Positions 49,265 through 64,000 are shown, numbered from the stretch's first letter. The stretch: DNA of 64,000 nucleotides from Hyphomicrobiales bacterium (GCA_021732215.1 JAKFVL010000001.1:62001-126000); one strand, 5' to 3'. Numbers and translations are program-made. The notes: generated by a model not told the origin, from the letters alone.

Positions 49265-49719
49265 TTGATTCCCCCTGGTGCGTTCATCAACCGTTCGAAC
49301 GCGGCCGCATTGCTCGATCCAAATGCGGCAAGATCGATGCGCTTGCCCGTCGACGTGTCCTGGAGCGTGAGCTGGCCATTCTCGAACCGGTTGAGCGTGA
49401 ATGGCGGCGCCGATCCGATCTCGTTCATTCTGCGTTCGCGGGCGAGGCCGCGAAGCACGACACGGACGAATCCGTTCGATCCGGGCGCAAGCACATCGAC
49501 CAGACTGCGGTCGCGTGCATCGAAGACCAGAACCGCGCCGTCTTTTCCGTCCTCGAATTGCAGATCGCGGCTCTCGACCACCCTCGGCAGCGTCATCTGT
49601 GTGCCGCCGACACCGGTCAGGCGCGAGGCGGTCACCGCCGCGAGCGAGAACAGCAACAGGCCAGCAACCGCGAGCAACGCACCCTTCGGTATTGTGGTCT
49701 CATGAACGGCCTCGCTCAT
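49261..49719 (-). CDS. puhC: PuhC, photosynthetic complex assembly protein
   Basis: This 152-residue protein has one N-terminal membrane helix (about 12-32) and a periplasmic beta-rich domain (about 45-150) containing LQFEDGKDGAVLVFD and GFVRVVLRGLARERR. PuhC helps organise the reaction centre-LH1 core complex. The ATG at 49719 lies 13 nt after the puhB stop; a longer open frame upstream overlaps puhB and is not coding. Its stop overlaps the next small gene by 4 nt. Confidence 0.92.
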   Translation of the reverse strand: MSEAVHETTIPKGALLAVAGLLLFSLAAVTASRLTGVGGTQMTLPRVVESRDLQFEDGKDGAVLVFDARDRSLVDVLAPGSNGFVRVVLRGLARERRMNEIGSAPPFTLNRFENGQLTLQDTSTGKRIDLAAFGSSNAAAFERLMNAPGGIK

Positions 49720-49732
49720 CGCTCGTCTCCAT

Positions 49733-50395
49733 TCAAGCTGCGACAGTTGTTTCCGGACCCGGCACCACGCCCGATGACCGGTTGTTGTTGACAAACGGAG
49801 TGATGGAAACCGCGACCGGACCGGGCCGTCCGGAGAGCGCTTCCGCCAGTTTCGCTGCAACCTGTTCCGCATCGGGAATCGAACGAAGCATCGGCTCGGC
49901 AAGGCGAAGCCGCCAGGGCCGGATATGCGGCCACAGCAGAAGGAACGAAGCCTTGCCGCCATCAGTGAGCTTGAGAGGAATGTCGCCACTGCCATCCGCA
50001 TAGGATCGCAAGGCGGCATTCGTGATCTGGGCCAGCGGGATATTCATCGTCATCGGAAGCGCCACGCCGAACTGCAGCAGGACGCGCTTGCTGGTAATGG
50101 TGTATTGCGACGCCCGGCGGAAAAGCCACGCGAGACCCGCCAGAATTGCGATGCCGCTGAGCGCGGGCACGATCAGCCACAATGCCGAAACCATGGCATC
50201 CGCGAACGATGCGCCGCTCGACCAGTTCGACCAGAGCCTCCACATCAGGATGAGGCCGAAATAAGCCGCGACCTCCCTGATGTGAAAGGCTCTGAGCGCG
50301 AGCCCCTTGAACGTCGGCCGTCCTTGCCAGATCAGCCGTTCTCCGGCCGGTAACGGCGAGGGAAGATCATGAAACTGATCCGGATCGTGTTTCAC
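49733..50395 (-). CDS. puhB: PuhB, reaction-centre assembly protein (bacterial PH domain)
   Basis: This 220-residue membrane protein has two to three helices in residues 40-95 (AAYFGLILMWRLWSNW, then SALWLIVPALSGIAILAGLAWLF) followed by a PH-like domain starting YTITSKRVLLQFG. PuhB aids reaction-centre assembly. It starts with GTG at 50395, overlapping the puhA stop by 4 nt (GTGA), which links its translation to puhA. Confidence 0.93.
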   Translation of the reverse strand: MKHDPDQFHDLPSPLPAGERLIWQGRPTFKGLALRAFHIREVAAYFGLILMWRLWSNWSSGASFADAMVSALWLIVPALSGIAILAGLAWLFRRASQYTITSKRVLLQFGVALPMTMNIPLAQITNAALRSYADGSGDIPLKLTDGGKASFLLLWPHIRPWRLRLAEPMLRSIPDAEQVAAKLAEALSGRPGPVAVSITPFVNNNRSSGVVPGPETTVAA

Positions 50396-51153
50396 AGCAT
50401 CGGCTCCTGTCGTTGCGGCGTCGCATAGAGGGTACCGGCGCCGTAGTAACCGACGATCTTGTCTTCCTCGAGCTTCGTCACCTGATCGGGGCTCTTGGTT
50501 GCTGGCACATTGGCGAACTGGCCGCCCAGAAGAGCATCCACGCTCACCCGGCCACGCGGACGGTCGACAAGTGCGAACGGCAACGGAAGCAAGACGTGCT
50601 TGCCGCTCCCCGCCACCTCGACCTCGAGATAGCGGATCAGGGCTTCGGCACGATCGACCCAGACATCGACGACCTTGCCCGCGATTTCGCGGTCGGCGCC
50701 GATGACGTTCATGCCGCGCGGATCGGGATCGCGCGGCTCAAGGAAGATGTCCGTCGCGACGCGCAACGGAACGATGCAAGGAATATTGTCCATCGACAGC
50801 TCCGGAACATCTTCACGATCCGCATATGATCCGGGTCCGACGCCATCGAGCATCGGATTGCCGGTCGGCTCATGCGGCGCGCCGGGCCATGGTGCGATGG
50901 GAGCGACCGGAGCGTTCGGCCGATCCGCGCGGTGATTGGGAAGCGTCGCGGTGTGACCGCCCCGGAGTTTGTAGGTCTTGGGGTCGGGCATTCGGGGGAT
51001 GCCGTGGGCAACGCCGCCACCGCCCGTGTCGGACTCAAGCGGATAGCCTTCCCGCTTGTCTTCACGGCGCAAGTAATAGATCAGCCCCGCAAAGAAGATC
51101 CAGAAAACGTAAAGTGTGACTTGTGCAACGTCCATATAGGCGCCGGCTTGCAT
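50392..51153 (-). CDS. puhA: Photosynthetic reaction-centre H subunit
   Basis: This 253-residue protein has one N-terminal membrane helix (VTLYVFWIFFAGLIYYL, about 12-28), then a Gly/Pro-rich linker and a cytoplasmic beta-barrel domain ending with DKIVGYYGAGTLYATP. The H subunit caps the L/M reaction centre on the cytoplasmic side and shapes proton entry to QB. The ATG at 51153 is chosen over longer frame upstream: it has an ideal ribosome site (AGAGGAGG, 7 nt before the ATG) and lies 20 nt after the lhaA stop. It is one of the few genes in the operon with its own strong start signal. Confidence 0.96.
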   Translation of the reverse strand: MQAGAYMDVAQVTLYVFWIFFAGLIYYLRREDKREGYPLESDTGGGGVAHGIPRMPDPKTYKLRGGHTATLPNHRADRPNAPVAPIAPWPGAPHEPTGNPMLDGVGPGSYADREDVPELSMDNIPCIVPLRVATDIFLEPRDPDPRGMNVIGADREIAGKVVDVWVDRAEALIRYLEVEVAGSGKHVLLPLPFALVDRPRGRVSVDALLGGQFANVPATKSPDQVTKLEEDKIVGYYGAGTLYATPQRQEPML

Positions 51154-51160
51154 GAGACGA

Positions 51161-51168
51161 CCTCCTCT
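51161..51168 (-). promoter_or_regulatory. Strong ribosome-binding site of puhA
   Basis: AGAGGAGG on the minus strand lies 7 nt before the puhA ATG. Most neighbours start inside the preceding gene, so this separate strong site probably raises H-subunit yield relative to the pigment enzymes. Confidence 0.8.
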
Positions 51169-51173
51169 GTTGA

Positions 51174-52607
51174 CTAACCTGGAAATTCGGCAAGGCCGAA
51201 CCTCGATGACGGTTGAAGGGACCGGTTGCGAGAGGTCCGAACCAGAGGACCGATCGCAACCAGCGTAGCGAAGAGCAGCGCAATCTCGATGTGATAGACA
51301 AAGCTGTACCCGGTCGAAGGGCCGGTCAGGGCCGGACCGAGCATTCCATTTGCAGCGAGCGACGACACCGCGTCGCGAATACCGCCGCCAAGTGCGATAC
51401 CAACACCGGCCGCGGTCGCCTGAACCGCACCCCATGTCCCGAGCGCCAGTCCGCTTTCGCCGTCTCTCGCAAGAGCCATCGCGGCGGTTAGCGTACCGGC
51501 AGCGAACAAACCGCCGCCAAACCCGATCAGCGTTGCGCCGATCCGGAACAGCAAAACCGAGTTGAGCGGGGCTGCGAAGATCACGGCGGAGAAAGCGAAC
51601 ACGCCGGCGACAGCGCCAAAACCGGCGACGCGATAGGCATCGGCGCCTTTTCCGAGCGTTCTGGCGGCGATGCCGAAACCGACCAGCGTTCCTGTTGCAA
51701 AGAATGCAGTGAGCGCGGTGGTTTGGCCAACCGATAGCTTCAGAATTTCCGCGCCATAAGGCTCGAGCAGAATATCCTGCATCGAGAACGCCGCGGTTCC
51801 CAAAGCCAATGCGATCAAGACCCGGATCGACCCGCCGGACTTCCGGAACTTCGCCCATGATTCATGGAACACTGGCCGGTTGCGGTCAGGCGACGTTCGC
51901 GACGGATCGCGCGCTTCCTGCTTCCACAGCGCGGCAATGTTGAGAAGCAACTGCACGACTGCGACGCCTTGAATGATCTGGATCAGGCGAATCTCATTGA
52001 AGTCCGCGAGCAACTGGCTGAATATGAATGCGCTCCCGACCATCCCGAACAGCAGCATGACGTAAAGGAATGCGACGACCCGCGGTCGCGAGTCCGGCGG
52101 AGCGAGATCGGTCGCAAGGGCAAGGCCGGCCGTCTGTGTGGTGTGAAGACCTGCACCGACCAGCAGGAAGGCCAGCGCAGCTCCCACCTGCCCTGTCCAC
52201 ACCGGCCCTTCGCCGGTTCCAGACAATACCAGCAGTGCGAACGGCATGATCGCGAAGCCGCCGAACTGAAGGAGTGTCCCCATCCAGATGTACGGCACAC
52301 GCCGCCAGCCCAGCACCGAGCGATGATTGTCCGACTTGAAGCCGATCAACACGCGGAACGGCGCGAACACCAGCGGCAACGACACCATCAATGAGACCAG
52401 CAGCGTCGAAACGCCAAGCTCCACGATCATCACCCGGTTGAGAGTGCCGTTCAGAAGCACGATGGAAATACCGACAGACATCTGAAACAGCGACAACCGC
52501 ATCAGGCGGCCGAGCGGAAGCTCTTTCGTCGCGGCATCCGCAAACGGAAGGAATTGCGACCCGAGCCGCATCCAGCCTTTTGCCAATGCTGTCGAGATTT
52601 GTGTCAT
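51174..52607 (-). CDS. lhaA: LhaA, PucC-family light-harvesting 1 assembly protein
   Basis: This 477-residue protein has twelve membrane helices of the major facilitator type and belongs to the PucC/LhaA family that assembles LH1. Conserved cytoplasmic loops are seen in FKSDNHRSVLGWRRVPYIWMGTL and ATDLAPPDSRPRVVAF. The ATG at 52607 forms a 4-nt overlap with the bchM stop and begins at MTQISTALAKGW. Earlier in-frame codons read into bchM. It sits between bchM and puhA, the usual place in purple alphaproteobacteria. Confidence 0.95.
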   Translation of the reverse strand: MTQISTALAKGWMRLGSQFLPFADAATKELPLGRLMRLSLFQMSVGISIVLLNGTLNRVMIVELGVSTLLVSLMVSLPLVFAPFRVLIGFKSDNHRSVLGWRRVPYIWMGTLLQFGGFAIMPFALLVLSGTGEGPVWTGQVGAALAFLLVGAGLHTTQTAGLALATDLAPPDSRPRVVAFLYVMLLFGMVGSAFIFSQLLADFNEIRLIQIIQGVAVVQLLLNIAALWKQEARDPSRTSPDRNRPVFHESWAKFRKSGGSIRVLIALALGTAAFSMQDILLEPYGAEILKLSVGQTTALTAFFATGTLVGFGIAARTLGKGADAYRVAGFGAVAGVFAFSAVIFAAPLNSVLLFRIGATLIGFGGGLFAAGTLTAAMALARDGESGLALGTWGAVQATAAGVGIALGGGIRDAVSSLAANGMLGPALTGPSTGYSFVYHIEIALLFATLVAIGPLVRTSRNRSLQPSSRFGLAEFPG

Positions 52608-53304
52608 CGCGGCACCAACTCCAGTGCTTGCGATTTGTAGAATCCGCTCGTGATCCGATGGCTTCGACCAATCGTCCAGTCGCTCAGACCGTTCTCCGAC
52701 CCGATCAAGCGCGCAAACTTGCGCTCGCTTACGGGTTCGATCGCGGGCGCCCGGTCCGATCGCGGGAACAGCCGTCCGACCGCGTGCATGACGGCAAGAG
52801 CCGGCGTCTTCGGCGCGAAAGTCATGAGCAGAGAGCACGACGTGCGGGCAGCAAGGCCCGAGAGAACACCGCACGTATCTTGCGGTCGATAGTGAATGAG
52901 CGAGTCCATCGCAACGACGAAGTCGAATTTCCCAAGGCCCGGATCGAGCATGTCGCCCGACTTGAATGTGATCGAGGCCGGATCAATATCTGCGGGAAGC
53001 CGCTCGCGCGCGACCGCGACCAGAGTTGGGGACAGATCGACCGCGACGACGCTCGCGCCGCGACGCGCCGCCTCGATCGACAGCGCGCCGGTGCCGCAAC
53101 CCGCATCCAGCAGACGCGCGCCGGCCATATTTGCCGGGAGCCACGACAGCAAGGTGCTGCGCATGTTGTCGCGCCCGGCACGAACGGTCGCACGAATGCG
53201 TCCCACCGGGGCATCGGATGTCAGCCGCGCCCACGTATCGGCCGCAGTGCGGTCAAAATACGTCTTCAGTTCTCCACGCCGTTCCAGGTAGGTGGCAACA
53301 GACA

Positions 53305-53305
<1 letters not shown>
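52604..53305 (-). CDS. bchM: Mg-protoporphyrin IX O-methyltransferase
   Basis: This 233-residue SAM-dependent methyltransferase esterifies the ring C propionate of Mg-protoporphyrin IX. The SAM motif DAGCGTGAL is at 67-75 and VVAVDLSP follows. The length is normal. Its ATG shares one base with the bchL stop (TGATG), and its stop overlaps lhaA by 4 nt. Confidence 0.96.
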
Positions 53306-57936
<4,631 letters not shown>

Positions 57937-57962
<26 letters not shown>

Positions 57963-59508
57963 CGTAAAGCGTCTCGATGGTTATTGTTGCAACGCCGTTC
58001 TCATTGGCAAAACGTTCGGTATTCCTGCGTGCCTTGCCACGGACAAAAAACGGGATTTTCTTAAGTTCGTTTTCTGCATCGGCGGCCCAGATCGCCGCGG
58101 GAACAGAAATCACGTTTTCGATGGTCGTCTCTGGCGCGGGCTGCTTTTGCGGCACCGCGTGTCCAGCACCAAGATGCGAGGGTTGAGCTCCGTCCTTGAA
58201 TTCGAAGTCATCCTTGAACATCGCAAGCAGATGTTCTTCGAGGCCCATCATCAGCGGATGCACCCAGGTGTCGAAGATCACGTTGGAGCCTTCGAAACCC
58301 ATCTGCGGTGCGTAGCGCGCGGGGAAATCCTGAACATGGACCGGAGCCGAGATCACCGCGCAGGGAATGCCGAAGCGCTTTGCGATATGGCGCTCCATCT
58401 GCGTTCCCAGAACGAGTTCCGGCTGAAGCTCCTGCACCTTGGCCTCGACCTCAAGATAGTCATCGGTGATCAGCGGCTCGACACCGTAGAGCTCCGCGGC
58501 CGCGCGGATGTCGCGGGCGAATTCCCGGCTATAGGTGCCGAGACCGACGACCTTGAACCCGAGTTCGTCCGAAGCGACGCGCGCCGCCGCGACCGCGTGA
58601 GACGCATCGCCAAAAATAAAAACCCGCTTGCCGGTCAGGTATGTGGAGTCAACAGACCGCGAGTACCACGGCAACCGCGACGCCGACGCCTTCAGTACCG
58701 CCGCCGGATCGATGCCCGCCAGAACCGCGACCTCCTCGATGAACTGTCGCGTTGCCGAAACGCCGATCGGAACCGTCTTCGTGAACGGCTGGCCGAACGA
58801 GCGCTGGAGCCAGCTTGCGGCCTGCGCGGCGACCTCGGGATAAAGCACAACGTTGAAATCCGCCTCACCCAGACGCGCGATGTCCGCCGGCGTCGCCGTC
58901 ATCGGCGCTGTGACGTTGACGTCGATGCCGAGCTTCGCAAGCAGTGCCGTGATTTCGATGATGTCGTCGCGGTGGCGGAAGCCGAGTGCGGTGGGCCCGA
59001 GCAGATTACACGTCGGACGGACGCCCGTGCTTCGTTCCGGCCTCCTCTTTCCGGGCGCCGGAGCGGAAGGGCCAGCCAGCGCGCGCACCAGTTGATAGAA
59101 CGTCTCGGCAGCGCCCCAGTTTTCCTTGCGCTGGTACGCCGGCAAATCGACCGTGATGACGGGAATCGGAAGACCGAGCGACCGCGCGAGACCCCCCGGA
59201 TCGTCCTGAATGAGAGACCCGGTACAGGACGCGCCGACAATCATCGCTTCAGGCTTGAAACGATCGTACGCATCCTTTGCCGCGTTCTTGAACAGCTCTG
59301 CCGTATCGCCGCCAAGATCGCGCGCGGAAAATGTCGTGTAAGTGACGGGCGGCCGCTTGTCGCGGCGCTCGATCATCGTGAACAATAGATCGGCATAGGT
59401 GTCGCCCTGCGGCGCATGCAGGACATAGTGCAGCCCGTCCATGCCGGTGGCGACTCGCATCGCGCCGACGTGGGGAGGTCCTTCATATGTCCAGACTGTC
59501 AGTTGCAT
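57937..59508 (-). CDS. bchB: Dark-operative protochlorophyllide reductase, subunit B
   Basis: This 523-residue NifK-like subunit, with BchN, reduces the C17=C18 bond of protochlorophyllide without light. Asp36 ([10 protein letters not shown]), the unusual aspartate ligand of the intersubunit iron-sulfur cluster, is present. The C-terminal region (about 470-523: [20 protein letters not shown]) folds over the substrate in the family. It starts 2 nt after the bchN stop, and its stop lies inside bchH. Confidence 0.97.
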
Positions 59509-59510
59509 GA

Positions 59511-61282
<1,772 letters not shown>

Positions 61283-61380
61283 CAGCTTAAGTGTTTGCCG
61301 GGTCTTGCAGTCCTCTAAATCGCATCTTGAATGTAATGCAGGCGTGTTCGCATCTGCAGCGATCAAGTTGTCATCAGTAT

Positions 61381-61398
61381 TGTAAAGACTGTTTGACA
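61381..61398. promoter_or_regulatory. PpsR/CrtJ binding site (exact consensus)
   Basis: TGTAAAGACTGTTTGACA fits the TGT-N12-ACA consensus of the aerobic photosynthesis repressor PpsR/CrtJ exactly. It lies 99 nt upstream of the bchF start. Its right half includes TTGACA (61393-61398), usable as a -35 element for rightward transcription with a weak TGCGAT (61416-61421) 17 nt on. Confidence 0.75.
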
Positions 61399-61539
61399 GT
61401 CGCGCGGGGCGGTGATGCGATGGTGATGGGGAGCAAAGGGAAACAGGCGGCGATCTTTCACCGTGACCGGCCTGATTTTGATCTGCCAAAGCCCCGTACT
61501 GCACAGCCCAACTCCCTTTTGCGGGCTCTTATGAGAAGG

Positions 61540-61568
61540 AGGCTAATCTCGGTTCTGAGGACTGTCAA
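61540..61568 (-). promoter_or_regulatory. Possible bchF operon promoter overlapping a PpsR-like site
   Basis: On the minus strand, TTGACA (61568-61563) is followed after 17 nt by TAGCCT (61545-61540), matching the TAnnnT core of a -10 element. The -35 hexamer is the outer half of TGTCAATCTAACTATACG (61563-61580), a one-base deviation from the PpsR consensus. If used, the bchF leader is about 250 nt. Pattern match only. Confidence 0.4.
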
Positions 61569-61636
61569 TCTAACTATACGTAAATCAAACTTGACGGTCG
61601 CTATTGAGCAGGACTTAATGTTGGGGGGAAGAAAAA

Positions 61637-62554
61637 ATGCCCGATATAAACGAGCAATCATTTGCAGCCGGACCTGACGCGAACACCGCAAAAACAAGGC
61701 CTGCAAGACCTTGGCGAGATCGAATCGCGGCGCCTGTCTGGCGTTTCAAACCTGCGCTGCCGCCCGCAAACGTCGTGCGGGCGCTGAAAGCTGACATTAT
61801 CCCGAGAATTTTTCACGCCTTCCGGCCTGCGCCTCCGCAGCCCCCGAGTGCACCTGCTCCGGTCCAGGAGACGACCCAGGTTCAGGCGTTCGCGGCGCTC
61901 GTCCTTGGACACGATGACAAAGCCGCGTTTGTCTATGTGGAACAACTGCGCGCTCGAGGAGAATCGGTCGAATCCATCTTTCTTGATTTACTTGCACCGA
62001 CTGCACGCCGTCTCGGCGAACTCTGGGAAACAGATGAGTCCGACTTTGCGAGCGTGACGCTCGCCGTCGGGCGGCTGCAAAGCATACTGCGGCATCTGGG
62101 CGACGCTTTCGTACGCGAATCTTCTCCATATGAGTGCGGTGAATCGGCTTTGTTGACCGTCGTTCCCGGCGAACAGCACAGCTTCGGACTATCGATGGCG
62201 GCAGAGTTCTTCCGCCGTGCCGGCTGGAATCTTTGCACCGGTCCTTTTACGTCGCACCACGAGCTGACGTCCCTCGCCCAGAACCACTGGTTCGATATCG
62301 TCGGCTTCTCGGTGAGCAGCGACCGCCGCCTGGATGAACTCAAACGTGGAATTCAGGATATCCGCCGCGACTCCCGCAACAGACATATTGGAGTTATTCT
62401 TGGCGGTCCGATGATCATCGCGCATCCAGAACTTGTCGCTGCCATCGGAGCCGATATGATGTCTCCTGATGCAATAACCGCACCGCGAGAGGCGCACGAG
62501 CTGATCGAACGAATGACGGGCCGCGGTCGAAATCAGCAAGGTGGCGATCCCTAG
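61637..62554 (+). CDS. aerR: AerR/PpaA-type cobalamin-binding antirepressor
   Basis: This 305-residue protein has a Pro/Arg-rich N-terminal extension (about 1-78), a helical domain (about 80-165) with LGELWETD around Trp130, and a B12-binding Rossmann domain. His181 in PGEQHSFG is the E-x-H-x-x-G signature. AerR/PpaA proteins bind cobalamin and relieve PpsR/CrtJ repression of photosynthesis genes in response to light and redox. The ATG at 61637 has a good ribosome site (GGGGGGA, 7 nt before). It is divergent from bchF, and the heme oxygenase gene follows after 26 nt. PpsR itself is not in the window. Confidence 0.88.
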   Translation: MPDINEQSFAAGPDANTAKTRPARPWRDRIAAPVWRFKPALPPANVVRALKADIIPRIFHAFRPAPPQPPSAPAPVQETTQVQAFAALVLGHDDKAAFVYVEQLRARGESVESIFLDLLAPTARRLGELWETDESDFASVTLAVGRLQSILRHLGDAFVRESSPYECGESALLTVVPGEQHSFGLSMAAEFFRRAGWNLCTGPFTSHHELTSLAQNHWFDIVGFSVSSDRRLDELKRGIQDIRRDSRNRHIGVILGGPMIIAHPELVAAIGADMMSPDAITAPREAHELIERMTGRGRNQQGGDP

Positions 62555-62580
62555 TGCGGGGTTAGCCTGGGGAAGAATAA

Positions 62581-63269
62581 TGAACGTCGCGGTAGTCGAC
62601 CAATCGCCTCCCGCCGGAGTCGTGACCGATCTCTACGTCCGCACCAAGACTCTTCACCTCGAGGCAGAGCGTTCGGGCATCGTCAACGATATCCTGCGCG
62701 GACAGGCGAGCCGCGAAGGCTACACGCTTTTCCTGAGAAACCTGCTGCCGGCCTACCATGCGCTGGAAAGCGCTCTTGAGCGGCTGAGCGATTCTCTCAT
62801 CTTGTCGGCTTTGTCGAACTACAAGCTGGACCGAGCACCCGCGATCGAGAAAGATCTACTGGCGCTGTCCGGGCCGGATTGGGCCAATCAGATTCCCCTC
62901 CTCCCGGAAGGAAAATCGTATCAACAGCGCATTGCCCTTGCCGCCGGCGAGGATGATGGCGAGCGATTGATTGCTCATGCCTATACCCGCTATCTCGGCG
63001 ATCTCAGCGGCGGTTTGATCATGAAACGATTGCTTGCTCGTTCGCTGGCACTGAGCCAAGAGCAACTCGCGTTCTACGATTTTGCGGGATTTTCGGATCT
63101 GGCTGCGCTGAAAAGGGATTACCGGAGCGCGCTCGACCGGGCCGGCGCCGCGGCTTCAATTCCAGCCGCCATCGTCGAAGAAGGCGCGATCGCCTTTGCT
63201 CTCAATATCGATCTGTCGCTGGCGGTGCAAAGAAGTCTGCAAAAATCAGCGGTAGGCGCGCAGCAATAA
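62581..63269 (+). CDS. hmuO: Heme oxygenase (biliverdin-producing)
   Basis: This 229-residue helical protein of the heme oxygenase family has the proximal heme ligand His26 in LHLEAE and the distal glycine-rich helix in YTRYLGDLSGGLIMK. It opens heme to biliverdin, the bacteriophytochrome chromophore. It follows aerR after 26 nt (ribosome site GGGGAAG) and converges on the bacteriophytochrome gene. The 3' end carries an 18-bp tandem duplication across the stop codon. A role in iron acquisition is less likely in this context. Confidence 0.92.
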
Positions 63270-63295
63270 GGCCCTTGGCAGCAATAAGGCCCCTC
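63260..63295. repeat. 18-bp tandem duplication at the hmuO stop
   Basis: Units 63260-63277 and 63278-63295 both begin GCAGCAATAAGGCCC and differ at two of eighteen positions. The first unit contains the hmuO stop (TAA, 63267-63269); the second holds a copy of the stop. Confidence 0.85.
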
Positions 63296-63310
63296 AAAGT
63301 CAGAATGCGA

Positions 63311-64000
63311 TCAGTTGCTGCCGTTTCCGGACGTGCGCGACGAATGCCAGATCAGATGTTCAAGAACCTCAGCCGTTCGTAACGTTGAATTGCGGACGCT
63401 TTCGAGCATTTCGGCAATCCTGCCAGTCTCTACACCGTAAGTGATTTCGAGCGCCGCAAGCTGCGCGTTCTCGACGACCGACGACAACAAGTTCTGATAG
63501 ACAAGATCGGCCTTGGAATCGAGACGAACCCCGGTGACACGGTGACTCTCGATGATGCCTTCCTGAAAGCGGCTGCGTGCCGCGTCCGCGGCCTTGCGAT
63601 CGGTCAGATCCGTGAAAATCAGCACGAAGCCAAGCACGCGATCGCGCGAAGGTTGAACCGGATCGGCCCGCAGCAGCAACGGCTTTTCCCGATTGCCTTC
63701 ACTCAGCAACATCACCTCACCCCGCCACGGCCTGCGATTGTCGAGAAGCTCGGCAATATTGGCCGTGAACTTTTCCGGCTGTTGAAACACCGCCGAAAGA
63801 TCGGAGAGACAATTCTGCCTTGTGCCAGTAGCGGGAAGAAAGGCCTGAAAGGCCTCATTCATAAGCAGAATTTTGCCTGCGGTATCCGCAATGATGACCG
63901 GCTGATCGGAAATCCTCACGTGCCGGCTGAACTGTTCCAGTTGATCCTGCGCGATGAGCGTACGAACAGCGCGGAATTGCAGAACGATGTCAGAAACAGA
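63311..64000 (-). CDS. bphP: Bacteriophytochrome, C-terminal part (runs off the window)
   Basis: The frame is open from the window edge, giving 229 residues plus stop. The first part, SDIVLQFRAVRTLIAQDQLEQ, looks like the end of the PHY-domain signalling helix. A PAS domain follows (about 28-135: VIIADTAGKILLMNEAFQ, then LGFVLIFTDLTDRKAA), and then a helical tail (VYQNLLSSVVENAQLAALEI, VRNSTLRTAEVLEHLIW). There is no HATPase domain or kinase H-box, so this is a PAS-helix output like that of Rhodopseudomonas BphP1 and photosynthetic Bradyrhizobium BphP, which antagonise PpsR under far-red light. A GTG at 63919 is only internal. The chromophore-binding half lies beyond the window. Confidence 0.82.
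   Translation of the reverse strand, partial: SVSDIVLQFRAVRTLIAQDQLEQFSRHVRISDQPVIIADTAGKILLMNEAFQAFLPATGTRQNCLSDLSAVFQQPEKFTANIAELLDNRRPWRGEVMLLSEGNREKPLLLRADPVQPSRDRVLGFVLIFTDLTDRKAADAARSRFQEGIIESHRVTGVRLDSKADLVYQNLLSSVVENAQLAALEITYGVETGRIAEMLESVRNSTLRTAEVLEHLIWHSSRTSGNGSN

Larger units (their letters stand above)
61283..61636. promoter_or_regulatory. bchF/aerR divergent regulatory region
   Basis: This 354-nt stretch has no gene that I can support. It must contain the promoter of the photosynthesis operon (reading left) and of aerR (reading right). It holds one exact TGT-N12-ACA box (61381-61398) and two near-matches: TGT-N12-GCA at 61292-61309 and TGT-N12-ACG at 61563-61580. I found no FNR/FixK-type TTGAT-N4-ATCAA site. 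Confidence 0.8.

Noticed and set aside
61283-61636. FNR/FixK anaerobic-activator site upstream of bchF or aerR
   Set aside because: Only half-sites such as TTGATCTGCC occur; no TTGAT-N4-ATCAA match was found.
63311-63919. A short free-standing PAS protein starting with GTG at 63919
   Set aside because: The frame stays open to the window edge, and the upstream codons resemble the end of a phytochrome PHY helix, so it is the 3' part of a larger gene.

Overview
The window is chromosomal DNA from a phototrophic alphaproteobacterium. Three things point to the Rhodopseudomonas / photosynthetic Bradyrhizobium group: a complete hopanoid (hpn) cluster, a purple-bacterial photosynthesis operon, and a bacteriophytochrome with PAS-helix output next to a heme oxygenase. 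The DNA is GC-rich. Genes are tightly packed with many 1- to 4-nt stop/start overlaps. I see no tRNA, rRNA, CRISPR array or insertion sequence.

Region 1 (1-13.9 kb) is hopanoid lipid biosynthesis. hpnN (RND-type hopanoid transporter) reads left. dxs-ispH-hpnH read right and join isoprenoid (MEP pathway) supply to the first side-chain step. hpnB-C-D-E-shc-hpnG read left and make squalene, cyclise it to hopene and extend it. hpnH and hpnG converge on a symmetric terminator hairpin.

Region 2 (14-31.8 kb) makes surface polysaccharide. Sugar-nucleotide enzymes (GalE, a UDP-xylose synthase-like decarboxylase, Gmd and an Rmd-like reductase for GDP-6-deoxyhexose) sit among six glycosyltransferases, an O-antigen ligase/polymerase and two polytopic membrane proteins. 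A glutathione S-transferase lies inside the region.

Region 3 (31.8-45.5 kb) is accessory metabolism and transport: an amidase, an RND efflux pump with its fusion protein, and a LysR regulator divergent from an ABC importer operon that also carries an alpha/beta hydrolase and an acetamidase/formamidase. An Old Yellow Enzyme and an EamA exporter follow. The LysR/ABC intergenic region has two clear palindromes, and the ABC operon ends in a strong terminator.

Region 4 (45.5-64 kb) is the photosynthesis cluster. Fourteen genes read left without a real gap: bchF-N-B-H-L-M, lhaA, puhA-B-C, an unnamed small gene, acsF, puhE and hemA. They cover 5-aminolevulinate supply, magnesium chelation, methylation, ring E closure, protochlorophyllide reduction, vinyl hydration and reaction-centre assembly. 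Divergent from bchF is an aerR/ppaA-type B12 antirepressor gene followed by a heme oxygenase gene. That pair converges on the 3' end of a bacteriophytochrome gene that runs off the window. The 354-nt bchF/aerR gap holds a perfect TGT-N12-ACA PpsR/CrtJ box and further near-matches.
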